The notes beneath the pieces were generated by a model. It was not told the DNA's origin, searched no databases, and saw only the letters and a list, made by a program, of their open reading frames with translations. Source: a virus. Taken from it: a DNA stretch of 64,000 bases. Position 1 is the first letter of the stretch. Each line of letters begins with the position of its first letter. Below are positions 1 through 8,247 of this stretch, one piece after another. The stretch is taken from IMG/VR virus record IMGVR_UViG_3300042371_000472, positions 28,483 to 92,482 of that record; one strand, 5' to 3'. Position numbers and translations under genes: made by a program.

Positions 1-2
1 AT

Positions 3-119
3 AAGGGCATTGACCCCACATCGGGACGACGCCGTGTAAGTATTCTTCCACCGCGTCAAGAAATGGTCGGCGTAGAAGCATCAATTTTAGCCGAACAACT
101 CGGATTACCTAAGGATTAA
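3..119 (+). CDS. C-terminal end of upstream gene, probably terminase large subunit (5' truncated)
   Basis: An open frame enters from the left edge and ends at the TAA at 117-119, giving about 38 residues that finish LAEQLGLPKD. No domain is visible in this tail. The assignment to the large terminase rests only on position, since the portal gene begins 5 bp later and terminase-portal-scaffold-capsid is the usual tailed-phage order. It could equally be another packaging protein. Confidence 0.5.
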   Translation, partial: KGIDPTSGRRRVSILPPRQEMVGVEASILAEQLGLPKD

Positions 120-124
120 CCCCA

Positions 125-1798
125 ATGCCCGTTGACTTTTGGTCACCATCCTATAGAGCATCATCCAGCGACCTCACGGTCTCTATCTCGCCTTTGGGCT
201 TGGTGGAGTTAGCCGATGAGGAATTTGAAGTACATGGACCGCGCCTAAACCGCTATTCATCGTGCTGGGCATGGTACCTCGGTCACCACTGGTCCTACCG
301 CCGTGAGATGGGCGAACAGAACATCACAATGAATTACATCCGCACCATGTCGGATTACATCACTAACTTCTGTTTTGGTAAAGGCATTCAGTTCAAAACG
401 CCAGAACAGAACGCCGCCATTATTCCCCATTTGTTACAAACAGTATGGGAACAACATAACTCTAAGCACTATGTCTTATGGGAAATGGGTCAGTTGGCTG
501 GTGTAACTGGTGACTGCTTTGTCAAGGTCGCTTACGAAGAACCTTTTGTTGACTCCGCTGGCATCACTCACGCTGGTCGTATTCGCGTTATTCCGCTAAA
601 CCCAGCACACTGTTTCCCTGAGTACCACCCACACGACCGTGACCGTATCTTGCGGTTTAAGTTAAAGTACCGCTTTTGGGGTACCAGCCCTGAGGGCACC
701 CGTCAGGTGTATACCTTTACTGAAATCTTGACTGAGGATTCTGTAGAGCAGTACATCAATGATGAATTGATTGACCAATACGATAATGCTATTGGTATTA
801 TTCCTATCATTCATATCCCTAACATGACCATTTCGTCATCGCCATGGGGTCATTCGGACATCTGGGACATCATCTCGCTCAACCGCGAACTGAATGAAAA
901 GATGACTGAAGTATCAGACATTATTAACTACCACGCCGCACCAGTCACTATCATCACTGGCGCCAAGGCAAGCCAGTTAGAGCGCGGACCTAAAAAGGTT
1001 TGGGCTGGTCTTCCTAAGGACGCCAATGTATTCAACCTTGAATCCAGCGGAAACATGGCTGGTGCATTGGAATACATCCAGTTTATTAAGCGCGCCATGC
1101 ACGAAATCACTGGTGTACCTGAGACAGCCTTAGGTCAGTTCCAACCAGTATCTAATACATCAGGCGTGGCATTGGCTATTCAGTACCAGCCAATGATGAA
1201 TAAGTACAACCAAAAGAAGATTCACTTCACTAAGGGTCTAGAGAAGATCAACGAAGTAATCATCCGTACTGCGGCTGTATTTGAACCTCAGATGCTTCAG
1301 TACAACCCAAGCCTTGGGGCAATGCCCGAGCCTGATCAGGCGTATGCGCTTGACCCTGCTGACCCGCTTACCTACCAGACCCAAGTTCACTGGCCTGAGC
1401 CATTGCCTGTTGATGTTCTTATCAAACTTAACGAAGTTCAAGCCAAGATGGCTCTTGGCTTAGAGTCCAAGGAAGGCGCATTGCGCGCTCTTGGTGAAGA
1501 GTTCCCCCGTGAGAAATTGCTTGAAATCTTTGAGGAATTGCGTGACGACTCCTTGGACCAAGGTGCGTTAGATATGGTGCGCGCTCAAATACAGCAGGCA
1601 GTAATGATTACTACTGGTATTTTCCCCGGACAAGGTGGAGAGAATAGTGTAGTATCTGGTGGTGAAAACACAGCCGAAGGACAAGCAGGTCCTCCTATGG
1701 GAGGTATCGGTGACGCCGAAGGACAGATGATTAACAACATAATCCAACGAGCATACGGAGCAAGGCTTGCCCAGCGTCGTGTGCCCGACGAAGAATAA
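125..1798 (+). CDS. Portal protein
   Basis: 557 residues, the usual size for a portal, which forms the dodecameric ring at the capsid vertex through which DNA is packaged and to which the tail attaches. Long helical stretches, a C-terminal Gln-rich tail and the region around residues 315-360 (EITGVPETALGQF, then SGVALAIQYQPM) are typical of SPP1 gp6-like portals. The ATG at 125 has AAGGA about 8 bp upstream, inside the end of the previous gene. Scaffold and capsid genes follow at once. The call combines sequence resemblance with gene order. Confidence 0.85.
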   Translation: MPVDFWSPSYRASSSDLTVSISPLGLVELADEEFEVHGPRLNRYSSCWAWYLGHHWSYRREMGEQNITMNYIRTMSDYITNFCFGKGIQFKTPEQNAAIIPHLLQTVWEQHNSKHYVLWEMGQLAGVTGDCFVKVAYEEPFVDSAGITHAGRIRVIPLNPAHCFPEYHPHDRDRILRFKLKYRFWGTSPEGTRQVYTFTEILTEDSVEQYINDELIDQYDNAIGIIPIIHIPNMTISSSPWGHSDIWDIISLNRELNEKMTEVSDIINYHAAPVTIITGAKASQLERGPKKVWAGLPKDANVFNLESSGNMAGALEYIQFIKRAMHEITGVPETALGQFQPVSNTSGVALAIQYQPMMNKYNQKKIHFTKGLEKINEVIIRTAAVFEPQMLQYNPSLGAMPEPDQAYALDPADPLTYQTQVHWPEPLPVDVLIKLNEVQAKMALGLESKEGALRALGEEFPREKLLEIFEELRDDSLDQGALDMVRAQIQQAVMITTGIFPGQGGENSVVSGGENTAEGQAGPPMGGIGDAEGQMINNIIQRAYGARLAQRRVPDEE

Positions 1799-1851
1799 AA
1801 CCGTTATTTAACAATTGCTAATAAAAGCCCAACAACAAAGAGGTAAGGAAA

Positions 1852-2637
1852 ATGAGTAACGCCTTTAATGGTGACGGGATTATGATCCCCGTTGAAAGCA
1901 CATCCCAAGAACAGCAGGCCCCTAAGACTGAGGGTCGCGTGTTCACTGAGACTGAGGTTGAAGCAATTCGCCGTCAGGAGAAGGACAAGTTGTACCGACG
2001 CGTTGAAGACGCTGACGGTCGTGTCAAGACCCTTGAGGAGCAATTGAGCATCATCGCTCAGGAGCGCGAAGCCGCTCGCAAAGAAGCCGATGAGCGCGCC
2101 AAGACTGAGGCTGAAATCCTCCGCCAGCGCGAAATCCAAGAACTCAGCGCAAAAGAACTCCTCGCCAAGCGCGAAGATGAATTCAACCAGCGCATTAATC
2201 AGGTTGAGCAGGAATGGCGTTCCAAGTTTGAAGACATGGAACAACAGCGCCAAGTGCAGGAAGCGCTTCTTGAAAAAGAACGACGCATCCAGCAGATTGA
2301 TTCTTACCGTCAGCGCCGTTTGGCGGAAGAGCAAGAAACAATTATCCCGGAATTGATTGACCTCATTGCGGGTAATAGTGAAGAAGATATTGAAAACAGT
2401 ATTGCAGTACTTCGTGATCGGAGTAGTGCTATAATTGAATCAATCCAACAGGCGACCTCACAAAGTGGTCGTCTGCGGGGACCGCAGGTAACTGCGCCCC
2501 CGACTGGGCCAATGGACAACCAACAGGAATACCAAACGATGTCTGCGGATGATATCCGTAATATGCCGATGGATCAGTACACGAAAATGCGCGAACGGCT
2601 CATGCAAGCGACTCGGACCTCCCGAGGCCGTTTCTAA
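1852..2637 (+). CDS. Capsid scaffold protein (coiled coil)
   Basis: 261 residues, highly charged and Glu/Gln/Arg-rich from about residue 30 to 165, with heptad-like spacing and no globular or catalytic motif. This is the profile of scaffold proteins that guide procapsid assembly and are then removed. It lies directly between portal and major capsid genes, where scaffolds normally sit. The ATG at 1852 follows an AAGGA-type ribosome binding site. No Ser-protease motif was seen, so any maturation protease is not obvious here. Confidence 0.75.
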   Translation: MSNAFNGDGIMIPVESTSQEQQAPKTEGRVFTETEVEAIRRQEKDKLYRRVEDADGRVKTLEEQLSIIAQEREAARKEADERAKTEAEILRQREIQELSAKELLAKREDEFNQRINQVEQEWRSKFEDMEQQRQVQEALLEKERRIQQIDSYRQRRLAEEQETIIPELIDLIAGNSEEDIENSIAVLRDRSSAIIESIQQATSQSGRLRGPQVTAPPTGPMDNQQEYQTMSADDIRNMPMDQYTKMRERLMQATRTSRGRF

Positions 2638-2680
2638 AACCAAATAACCCAACAACTAACTATCCACGGAGGATATTAAA

Positions 2681-3790
2681 ATGGCCCTTCCCGCCCCAGT
2701 AGGAGGTGCGATTACCGGAGCAGGTCTTGGTTCAATTACCACGACCGGTTACTCCAGTGACGCAACTCTTTCCCCAGCAATTCAACAGATTTGGTCCAAG
2801 GAAATCTTGTTCCAAGCCATGCCCGTCCTGCGTTTTGAGCAGTTCGCCGTGAAGAAGACGGAACTCGGTGTTCAGCCGGGTTTAACCATCAACTTCATGC
2901 GCTACAACAACCTCAGCGTAAACGAGGACTCAGGCGCAAACCTTACTGAAGGTGTGCGTATGGAGCCGGTTTCGCTGACCGCTAGCCAGATTCAGATCAC
3001 CGTATCTGAAAACGGTCAGGCTGTCGCCGTTACCGAATTGTTGCTCAATGCATCGTTTGACGATGTTATGGCTTCCTCGTCACGCTTGCTCGGTCGCCAC
3101 ATGGCACAAAGCATGGACACCCAAGCCCGTAACACCTTGTACAAGGCTGGCGTTCCCTTCGGTGGCGGCTCTGCTGTTGCTCCGTCGGTCGTCTTCGGTC
3201 GCACCGCCGCTTCGGCTCGTGGCGCACTCAGCCCGTACGACTCGGGTACCCTCGGTACCGCTTCTGCACCTGGCTACCTCTCGCCTGCATCCATCAAGGA
3301 CGCAGTTGAAGTTCTCGCTGGTCAGAACATCCCGCGTTTGGGCGACACCTATGTCTGCTTCGTTCACCCATCACAGAGCCGCTCGCTCCGCGACTGGCCC
3401 GAGTTTATTGAAGTCACGAAGTACGCCGCACCTGGCAACTTCATGCTCGGTGAAATCGGTCGTATCTACGATGTCGTGTTCATTGAAACCACACAGGTCA
3501 AGAAGGGCTTGGACGCAACTGCGTCTGGCGCTCCGTTGTACGAACTTGGCGCAACCTTGGACAGCAACGCTTCGGCGGGCTACCAGGAAAACGCTGACGC
3601 TTACAACGCCATCATGATCGGTGACAACGCATTTGGTCACGCCATTGCATTGCCAGTGGAACTCCGTGACGGTGGTGTCATTGACTTCGGTCGTGAACAC
3701 GGCTTGGCTTGGTACGCAATTTGGGGCTTCGGAGTTATCACTCACGAATCCCGCGTTATCTTGAACACCCTCGGTGGCTCAATCGCCTGA
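2681..3790 (+). CDS. Major capsid protein
   Basis: 369 residues. It starts with a Gly/Ala-rich N-terminus followed by a stretch on adopting the active conformation (QQIWSKEILFQAMPVLRFEQF, residues about 34-54), which is common in HK97-fold phage capsid proteins of the N4-gp56/P22-like type. A perfectly placed GGAGG precedes the ATG at 2681. Codon choice is unusually biased to C-ending codons compared with neighbouring genes, as expected for the most strongly translated virion gene. A strong hairpin terminator lies 25 bp downstream. The role is inferred from position, length and composition. Confidence 0.85.
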   Translation: MALPAPVGGAITGAGLGSITTTGYSSDATLSPAIQQIWSKEILFQAMPVLRFEQFAVKKTELGVQPGLTINFMRYNNLSVNEDSGANLTEGVRMEPVSLTASQIQITVSENGQAVAVTELLLNASFDDVMASSSRLLGRHMAQSMDTQARNTLYKAGVPFGGGSAVAPSVVFGRTAASARGALSPYDSGTLGTASAPGYLSPASIKDAVEVLAGQNIPRLGDTYVCFVHPSQSRSLRDWPEFIEVTKYAAPGNFMLGEIGRIYDVVFIETTQVKKGLDATASGAPLYELGATLDSNASAGYQENADAYNAIMIGDNAFGHAIALPVELRDGGVIDFGREHGLAWYAIWGFGVITHESRVILNTLGGSIA

Positions 3791-3814
3791 TCCCCTGGAT
3801 CAGTCTAGTGTTGG

Positions 3815-3848
3815 TGGTGGGGGAGAAATCCCCCACCATTAATAATTT
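3815..3848 (+). terminator. Hairpin terminator after the major capsid gene
   Basis: A perfect 10-bp stem (TGGTGGGGGA at 3815-3824 with TCCCCCACCA at 3829-3838) closes on a stable GAAA tetraloop and is followed by an A/T-rich tract, TTAATAATTT. It probably attenuates transcription after the capsid gene, which must be made in excess over downstream proteins. The next gene starts at 3875, so some read-through is needed unless there is a nearby promoter. Confidence 0.75.
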
Positions 3849-3874
3849 CACACAACAAACAATAGGAGAAAAAC

Positions 3875-4144
3875 ATGGCATCGCGTAAAGATACGATGGC
3901 TTTTGCAGAACAACAAGATGACATTGATGAAGCAGTGGAAGTCTTGGAAGAAACCCCTAAGGCTGTCACTGAGTCTAAGGCCAGCGCACAGGCAAGTGAT
4001 TTTGTCACTGCTCGCGTTAAAGGTACATGGAAAATGTACTGGGGCCGTAGCACCTTTGATTTCGTAGACGGTAAGCGTTACAAACTCCCACGCGACCTCT
4101 ACAACTACCTCGTACAGCACTCAAACATCTACGACACCCTCTGA
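3875..4144 (+). CDS. Small hypothetical virion-module protein
   Basis: 89 residues. The N-terminal half is acidic and probably disordered; the C-terminal half (from about residue 45) is a compact aromatic-rich block, GTWKMYWGRSTFDFVDGKRY followed by KLPRDLYNYL. A good AGGAG site precedes the ATG at 3875. Its place after the capsid gene suggests a head accessory, decoration or connector role. I do not recognise the family. Confidence 0.7.
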   Translation: MASRKDTMAFAEQQDDIDEAVEVLEETPKAVTESKASAQASDFVTARVKGTWKMYWGRSTFDFVDGKRYKLPRDLYNYLVQHSNIYDTL

Positions 4145-4152
4145 GGTAACTA

Positions 4153-5565
4153 ATGGCACTGATCGTCCCCAACGCTACTGCGACAGGGTCTTCCAACAAG
4201 TACTCAAACATCAACCAAGCCGAACCCGACTCGGTTGACTTTGAAGCACTTGGAAATACCCTGAACTATATTCGCAGTGGCGGTGGGGTTACGGTCGCAG
4301 GTGGCACCACAGTAAGTGTTGCCGCTGGTGTAGCCATTATTAATGGAGTGCCATATTCTTTTGATGCGCTTTCTTTTAACCCCGCCGACGCAACCGCCAC
4401 GCGGTTTGACCTTATTGTGGTTCGTCTGTCAGGAAGTACCGCCACACTTACGCTGGTATCGGGTGCTGAGAATGATACTAACCCTACGCTTCCACAGAGT
4501 ACTAACACTCTCGCTAGTGGGACTACTCCCTTAGTTGGCTCTAACTACTATCCAAGTACCGATGCCTTAATTTGCTCTGTATACCGCATTCCATCAGGAA
4601 CTTTAACTGATGCAAATATCGTGGATAAGCGCGTTTTAAACTCAGCGCCTGTCACTTACACTACTGCGTCTGCCCCTACATCTAATGCTAAGGATGTCAT
4701 TGGAGATACTGTTATTTCTGGTGGCGTTACTTACATTAAAACTGCCGCCCTTACTTGGGCGACATTATCCACAAGTGCTGATGTTGAGGGAGCAAAGATT
4801 CCCATTGGTGGCATTTTTGCCTTTGCTGGTACGCATAACACCACCGCATCCCCTAATGCCGCTTTTTACCTTGAATGTAATGGTCAGTCTCTCTCTAAGA
4901 GCGCCAACTCAAACCAATACTTACCATTGTTTAACGCAATTGGTTATTCGTTTGGTGGTAGTGGTGACTCATTTACGCTACCAAACCTAGTTGCTGATAC
5001 TGGTGTAGTTGGTGCAACTGCGGCACAAATTAACACAGATGGCAAGACAGCCAGTTCAGCAAATACGGCTACCTTAAGTCTGTCTACACTTCCTGCTCAT
5101 ACCCACACACATAGCACCTTAGTTGGAGAGAAGTCTGGAACAACAAGTTTTGGTACTAAGACTGGTTACCCCTCAACTGCCACTACCTTGACTGGTTCTG
5201 TTACTGGTACATCCCACAGTCATTACACCTCCGATGGTCAGTCGGCACCTAATCGCGCATTCCCTGTAAGTATTACAAATGCTTACCCAACTGATGGCTA
5301 TGTTATACCTCCGTATAGCCAACAGGGTGGTAACGGTATGGCTATTAAGGCAACTGCTGATACAGTTACTGGTAGTTCTAGTACTGGTGGTACAGCATCA
5401 ATTACTATTCCTACAAACCTTGCAGTAAATACTAATATTGGTAGTACAACTACTACTATTGATGTGGGTACTGTTGCGGGTACTACGAATAGTACTGGTT
5501 CCACTAGTGCATTCAGTATCCTTTCTAAGAGCATCCGTGTTCGCTGGTTTATTCGCCACACATGA
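4153..5565 (+). CDS. Tail-collar-domain fibre protein
   Basis: 470 residues. An N-terminal beta-rich head-binding-like part (about 1-180) precedes a phage tail collar domain around 215-285, with the typical run PLFNAIGYSFGGSGDSF and FTLPNL. A Ser/Thr/Gly-rich region with His-rich THTHS follows, as in receptor-binding short tail fibres. Such proteins contact the host surface. It is odd that the gene lies between capsid and connector genes instead of after the baseplate; it may be a capsid-anchored (head) fibre. Stop and next start overlap as ATGA. Confidence 0.8.
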   Translation: MALIVPNATATGSSNKYSNINQAEPDSVDFEALGNTLNYIRSGGGVTVAGGTTVSVAAGVAIINGVPYSFDALSFNPADATATRFDLIVVRLSGSTATLTLVSGAENDTNPTLPQSTNTLASGTTPLVGSNYYPSTDALICSVYRIPSGTLTDANIVDKRVLNSAPVTYTTASAPTSNAKDVIGDTVISGGVTYIKTAALTWATLSTSADVEGAKIPIGGIFAFAGTHNTTASPNAAFYLECNGQSLSKSANSNQYLPLFNAIGYSFGGSGDSFTLPNLVADTGVVGATAAQINTDGKTASSANTATLSLSTLPAHTHTHSTLVGEKSGTTSFGTKTGYPSTATTLTGSVTGTSHSHYTSDGQSAPNRAFPVSITNAYPTDGYVIPPYSQQGGNGMAIKATADTVTGSSSTGGTASITIPTNLAVNTNIGSTTTTIDVGTVAGTTNSTGSTSAFSILSKSIRVRWFIRHT

Positions 5566-5717
5566 GTGACACACCGATTGAACCAGTTGAAAATGTACCC
5601 GCGGAGCAGATCATTCTGAAGCGCGGTTTTATGGTTCACCGACTTAGAGATACTCAACCAGGAGTTAACCAGGCCGCACAAGACTCAATTCCGGGAGCAG
5701 GCTCCGGCGATCAATAG
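5562..5717 (+). CDS. Small hypothetical protein
   Basis: A 51-residue frame starting MSDTPIEPVEN and ending PGAGSGDQ. Its ATG overlaps the stop of the fibre gene (ATGA at 5562-5565), which indicates translational coupling. The next gene starts 14 bp after its stop. A short basic and hydrophobic middle (ILKRGFMVHRL) is flanked by polar tails. No family recognised; it could be a fibre chaperone or accessory protein. Confidence 0.6.
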   Translation: MSDTPIEPVENVPAEQIILKRGFMVHRLRDTQPGVNQAAQDSIPGAGSGDQ

Positions 5718-5731
5718 TAAGATAGGGATTC

Positions 5732-6532
5732 ATGGCAACTATTAAAGATATTGAGGAAATTGCAAGAACCTATCTACGAGATTTCCCGAAGTTCTTTCAG
5801 GTATCTTTTCCCGTCGTAGGTCGCACATATGAGTTGGGTCATATCAACCTTGATACCAGCAGTATTTGGGTTGCCAAGCACTCGGGGTCAGGCTCTGCCT
5901 CAACCCTGGCTCCTTCCGACTATACGATTGACCCCCGTAATGGTGTGCTCCGACTCGCTAGTACTTTGCCCTCAGGAACAAACTTGCTTGTTGAGGGTTA
6001 CTACTACGAATGGGTTACACCCACCGATCTTAGTTTTTATACTAAACATGCCGTTGAAAAGCACCTAGTAAATACTGGTATTGGTATTGAAGAATTAGCC
6101 CCTGTTGTTATCAATGCAATTGGCATCGCCGCAATCTGTGAATCTTTATGGGCATTGATGACCGAGTTCAGTCGTGACATTGATGTCATGACCTCAGAAT
6201 CAATCCATATCCCAGCCAGTCAGCGTTTCCGCATGGTACAAGGACTCCTTGCCCAGTGGGAAGAGGAGTACAAGCGCCACGCCGTCGCTCTTAACATTGG
6301 TTATGACCGCATGGAGGTGTTCACCCTTCGCCGTACTTCCCGCAGTACTAACTTCCTTGTTCCTCTGTACCGCGCTCGTGAACTTGGGGACTACACAATG
6401 CCTGAACGCCTATGGCCCACTATTGACGCAGGTATCGTGGAGCATGAAATCAAGGAAGAAGAACTCCGTACAGATGTTCTTATTGATGGCGCTATTCCTA
6501 CCGGATCATTCTCTAACATTTCGTATTTCTGA
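5732..6532 (+). CDS. Head-to-tail connector (adaptor) protein, probable
   Basis: 266 residues with a helical, charged second half (from about residue 100) of the kind seen in head-tail adaptor proteins that bind beneath the portal. The N-terminal part is beta-rich. It is the first of four genes (to 8225) filling the usual adaptor, stopper, completion and tail-terminator slots between head and sheath. The function is assigned from position; sequence alone is not diagnostic. Confidence 0.55.
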   Translation: MATIKDIEEIARTYLRDFPKFFQVSFPVVGRTYELGHINLDTSSIWVAKHSGSGSASTLAPSDYTIDPRNGVLRLASTLPSGTNLLVEGYYYEWVTPTDLSFYTKHAVEKHLVNTGIGIEELAPVVINAIGIAAICESLWALMTEFSRDIDVMTSESIHIPASQRFRMVQGLLAQWEEEYKRHAVALNIGYDRMEVFTLRRTSRSTNFLVPLYRARELGDYTMPERLWPTIDAGIVEHEIKEEELRTDVLIDGAIPTGSFSNISYF

Positions 6533-6534
6533 TT

Positions 6535-7074
6535 ATGGATGTCCGCAGAGAGTTATCCATAATTAGGAAGCATTACCGCTCGTACCATGATCAGGCTGGA
6601 GAGTCCATCGTATGGCACGAGTTTATACCGCTAGGTAACAGTGCCTCGGCTTCTAGCCTCTATGACGATGTCTATGATGAGGGCACCTACGGTAATGGTG
6701 GTCGGCGCTACAAAACTGGCGTAGTCGTCCCAGTCCTAATGATTACTGAATCTGAGGACCAAAAGCGCGCTATTCCTGAAGGTCGTCAGCCTACTCAATT
6801 GACTAACTTCGTGGCGTCTATTGATGACTTCCGAGCCGCTGGTATTACTGCTCCTTGGGAATATCAGAACCGCTTGAACGACATGTTCCAGTATGACGGT
6901 CGCTACTTCAGCGTGGTGTCTTACCGAGTCCGTGGTCGCGCCCGAGATGATGTCATGCTCGTCGTTGAGGGTATTGAGACCTACATCTCACAGGAAATGG
7001 TCAATGATCCAGGTCCTACCCCTTATTCAATTTCTGACCTTCCTTGGCCTACATCAATAGCAAATTTAGGATAA
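6535..7074 (+). CDS. Head-closure (stopper-like) neck protein, probable
   Basis: 179 residues, starting 2 bp after the previous stop. Beta-rich composition with a C-terminal domain (RYFSVVSYRVRGRARDD) resembles small neck proteins that close the head channel after packaging. A spacer with an imperfect inverted repeat (7080-7116) separates it from the next gene. Assignment by order: adaptor before, HK97 gp10-like and terminator-like genes after. Confidence 0.5.
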   Translation: MDVRRELSIIRKHYRSYHDQAGESIVWHEFIPLGNSASASSLYDDVYDEGTYGNGGRRYKTGVVVPVLMITESEDQKRAIPEGRQPTQLTNFVASIDDFRAAGITAPWEYQNRLNDMFQYDGRYFSVVSYRVRGRARDDVMLVVEGIETYISQEMVNDPGPTPYSISDLPWPTSIANLG

Positions 7075-7079
7075 AATAC

Positions 7080-7116
7080 ATGTATTGGAGATGCGCGTCT
7101 TCAATGTACATTGCCT
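7080..7116 (+). promoter_or_regulatory. Imperfect inverted repeat in neck-gene spacer
   Basis: The 63-bp gap between two neck genes contains ATGTATTGGAGA and TCTTCAATGTACAT, complementary apart from a 2-nt bulge and one mismatch, with GCGC in the loop region. It would fold as an RNA stem 20 nt ahead of a very strong Shine-Dalgarno (AAAGGAGG). It has no T-tract, so RNA processing or translation control is more likely than termination. Confidence 0.35.
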
Positions 7117-7137
7117 AGATTCTCAAAGGAGGTAGTT

Positions 7138-7548
7138 ATGTCTTTCTATACCTTTGGCATCAAATCTATGGCTTATAGGGACTCATTAATCCCTATCTCT
7201 GATGATGATCCGGTTGTTCAGATGATCCAAGCCTTTGAGGGTAAGGATAACAAGTTTAGTAAAGCCGTTACAAGTGGCATTAAAAAGTACGAAAAAGAAG
7301 CGCGTTCTAACCTGGCTACGCATGCCGAGTGGGCTGAAGTTGCCCCGCATCTTACAATTGACCTCTCTGCCGATGGGCAGTCGCTCTCATATTCCGTACA
7401 GGGTGGCTCCGAGATTGAGCAAAAGTATATGGAACTTGAGTACGGTGGTCCTAATAGTGGTGCTGGTGGTCGTGTTCGCTCTATGGCAAATAGCGGTGAT
7501 GTACTGGCTAAAATTATTGATAATGCCCTAGCCGAGGTCATGGAATGA
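7138..7548 (+). CDS. Neck / tail-completion protein (HK97 gp10-like), probable
   Basis: 136 residues. The ATG at 7138 is chosen over an in-frame TTG at 7111 because AAAGGAGG lies 7 bp upstream of it. The C-terminal part has a GGPNSGAGGRVRSM segment and an amphipathic final helix, as in small tail-completion proteins. Its stop overlaps the next start by four bases. Function by position only. Confidence 0.55.
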   Translation: MSFYTFGIKSMAYRDSLIPISDDDPVVQMIQAFEGKDNKFSKAVTSGIKKYEKEARSNLATHAEWAEVAPHLTIDLSADGQSLSYSVQGGSEIEQKYMELEYGGPNSGAGGRVRSMANSGDVLAKIIDNALAEVME

Positions 7549-8225
7549 CTAACCCTGGATTCCTGTTGGCGGAAGACGCCGCTGTTAAGACCCGTTTCTC
7601 GGGTATGACCGTAACAGACGATAAAAATGCGGCACGACCCGTACAGGTGTTCTTCCGTTACCCTGAGGGTGACACAGAGCGTACCTACCCATTTATTACT
7701 ATTGAAATGATTGACATTGTCCATGCCTTGGACCGTCAGCATTCAGAAGTACAGTTATATGCCTCCACTAGCGGAGCCGCTTCTTTGCAATATACGGGTC
7801 CAAATGACCTTCAGTACTGGCCTAGTGAGCACCAAAACTTTACGCAATTTGCTGGCTCTGCACCTATGGTTACTACCACTGAATTTGTGCCAGTAGACAT
7901 CCTGTACCAGGTCTCCACCTACACCCGCTCTGCCTTACATGACCGCCAACTTAGTTCTCAAATGCTTCATAGTCGCGCCCGTTTGCGCTATGGCTTTATA
8001 GATGTTCCTGAGGATGGAACCATCCGCAGGTTTGATCTCCTTGATTGGGTTACAGCCGACCTCCTTGACCCGGAGGCTGGTTACCGAAAGAGGATATTTA
8101 GAAAAGTGTATACACTAAAAATGTCCGCAGAAATGACAACTACTAGTATGGTAGCCTCTAAGCGAGTTGCTACAATTAGTAGTAGTATTTCTGATAAGAA
8201 CTCCAACCTGACCGAAACCTATTAA
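7545..8225 (+). CDS. Tail terminator-like protein, probable
   Basis: 226 residues, translationally coupled to the upstream gene (ATGA overlap at 7545). The mixed alpha/beta core with PFITIEMIDIVHALDR followed by long beta segments is like the proteins capping the tail tube/sheath at the neck. The sheath gene follows 22 bp later with its own GGAGG. The fold assignment is inferential. Confidence 0.5.
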   Translation: MTNPGFLLAEDAAVKTRFSGMTVTDDKNAARPVQVFFRYPEGDTERTYPFITIEMIDIVHALDRQHSEVQLYASTSGAASLQYTGPNDLQYWPSEHQNFTQFAGSAPMVTTTEFVPVDILYQVSTYTRSALHDRQLSSQMLHSRARLRYGFIDVPEDGTIRRFDLLDWVTADLLDPEAGYRKRIFRKVYTLKMSAEMTTTSMVASKRVATISSSISDKNSNLTETY

Positions 8226-8247
8226 TTAATCCACTGGAGGATTACTC

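Noticed and set aside
1804-2334. 176-residue leftward frame opposite the scaffold gene
   Set aside because: It is the antisense shadow of a coiled-coil gene, with no ribosome binding site and low-complexity Leu/Phe content.
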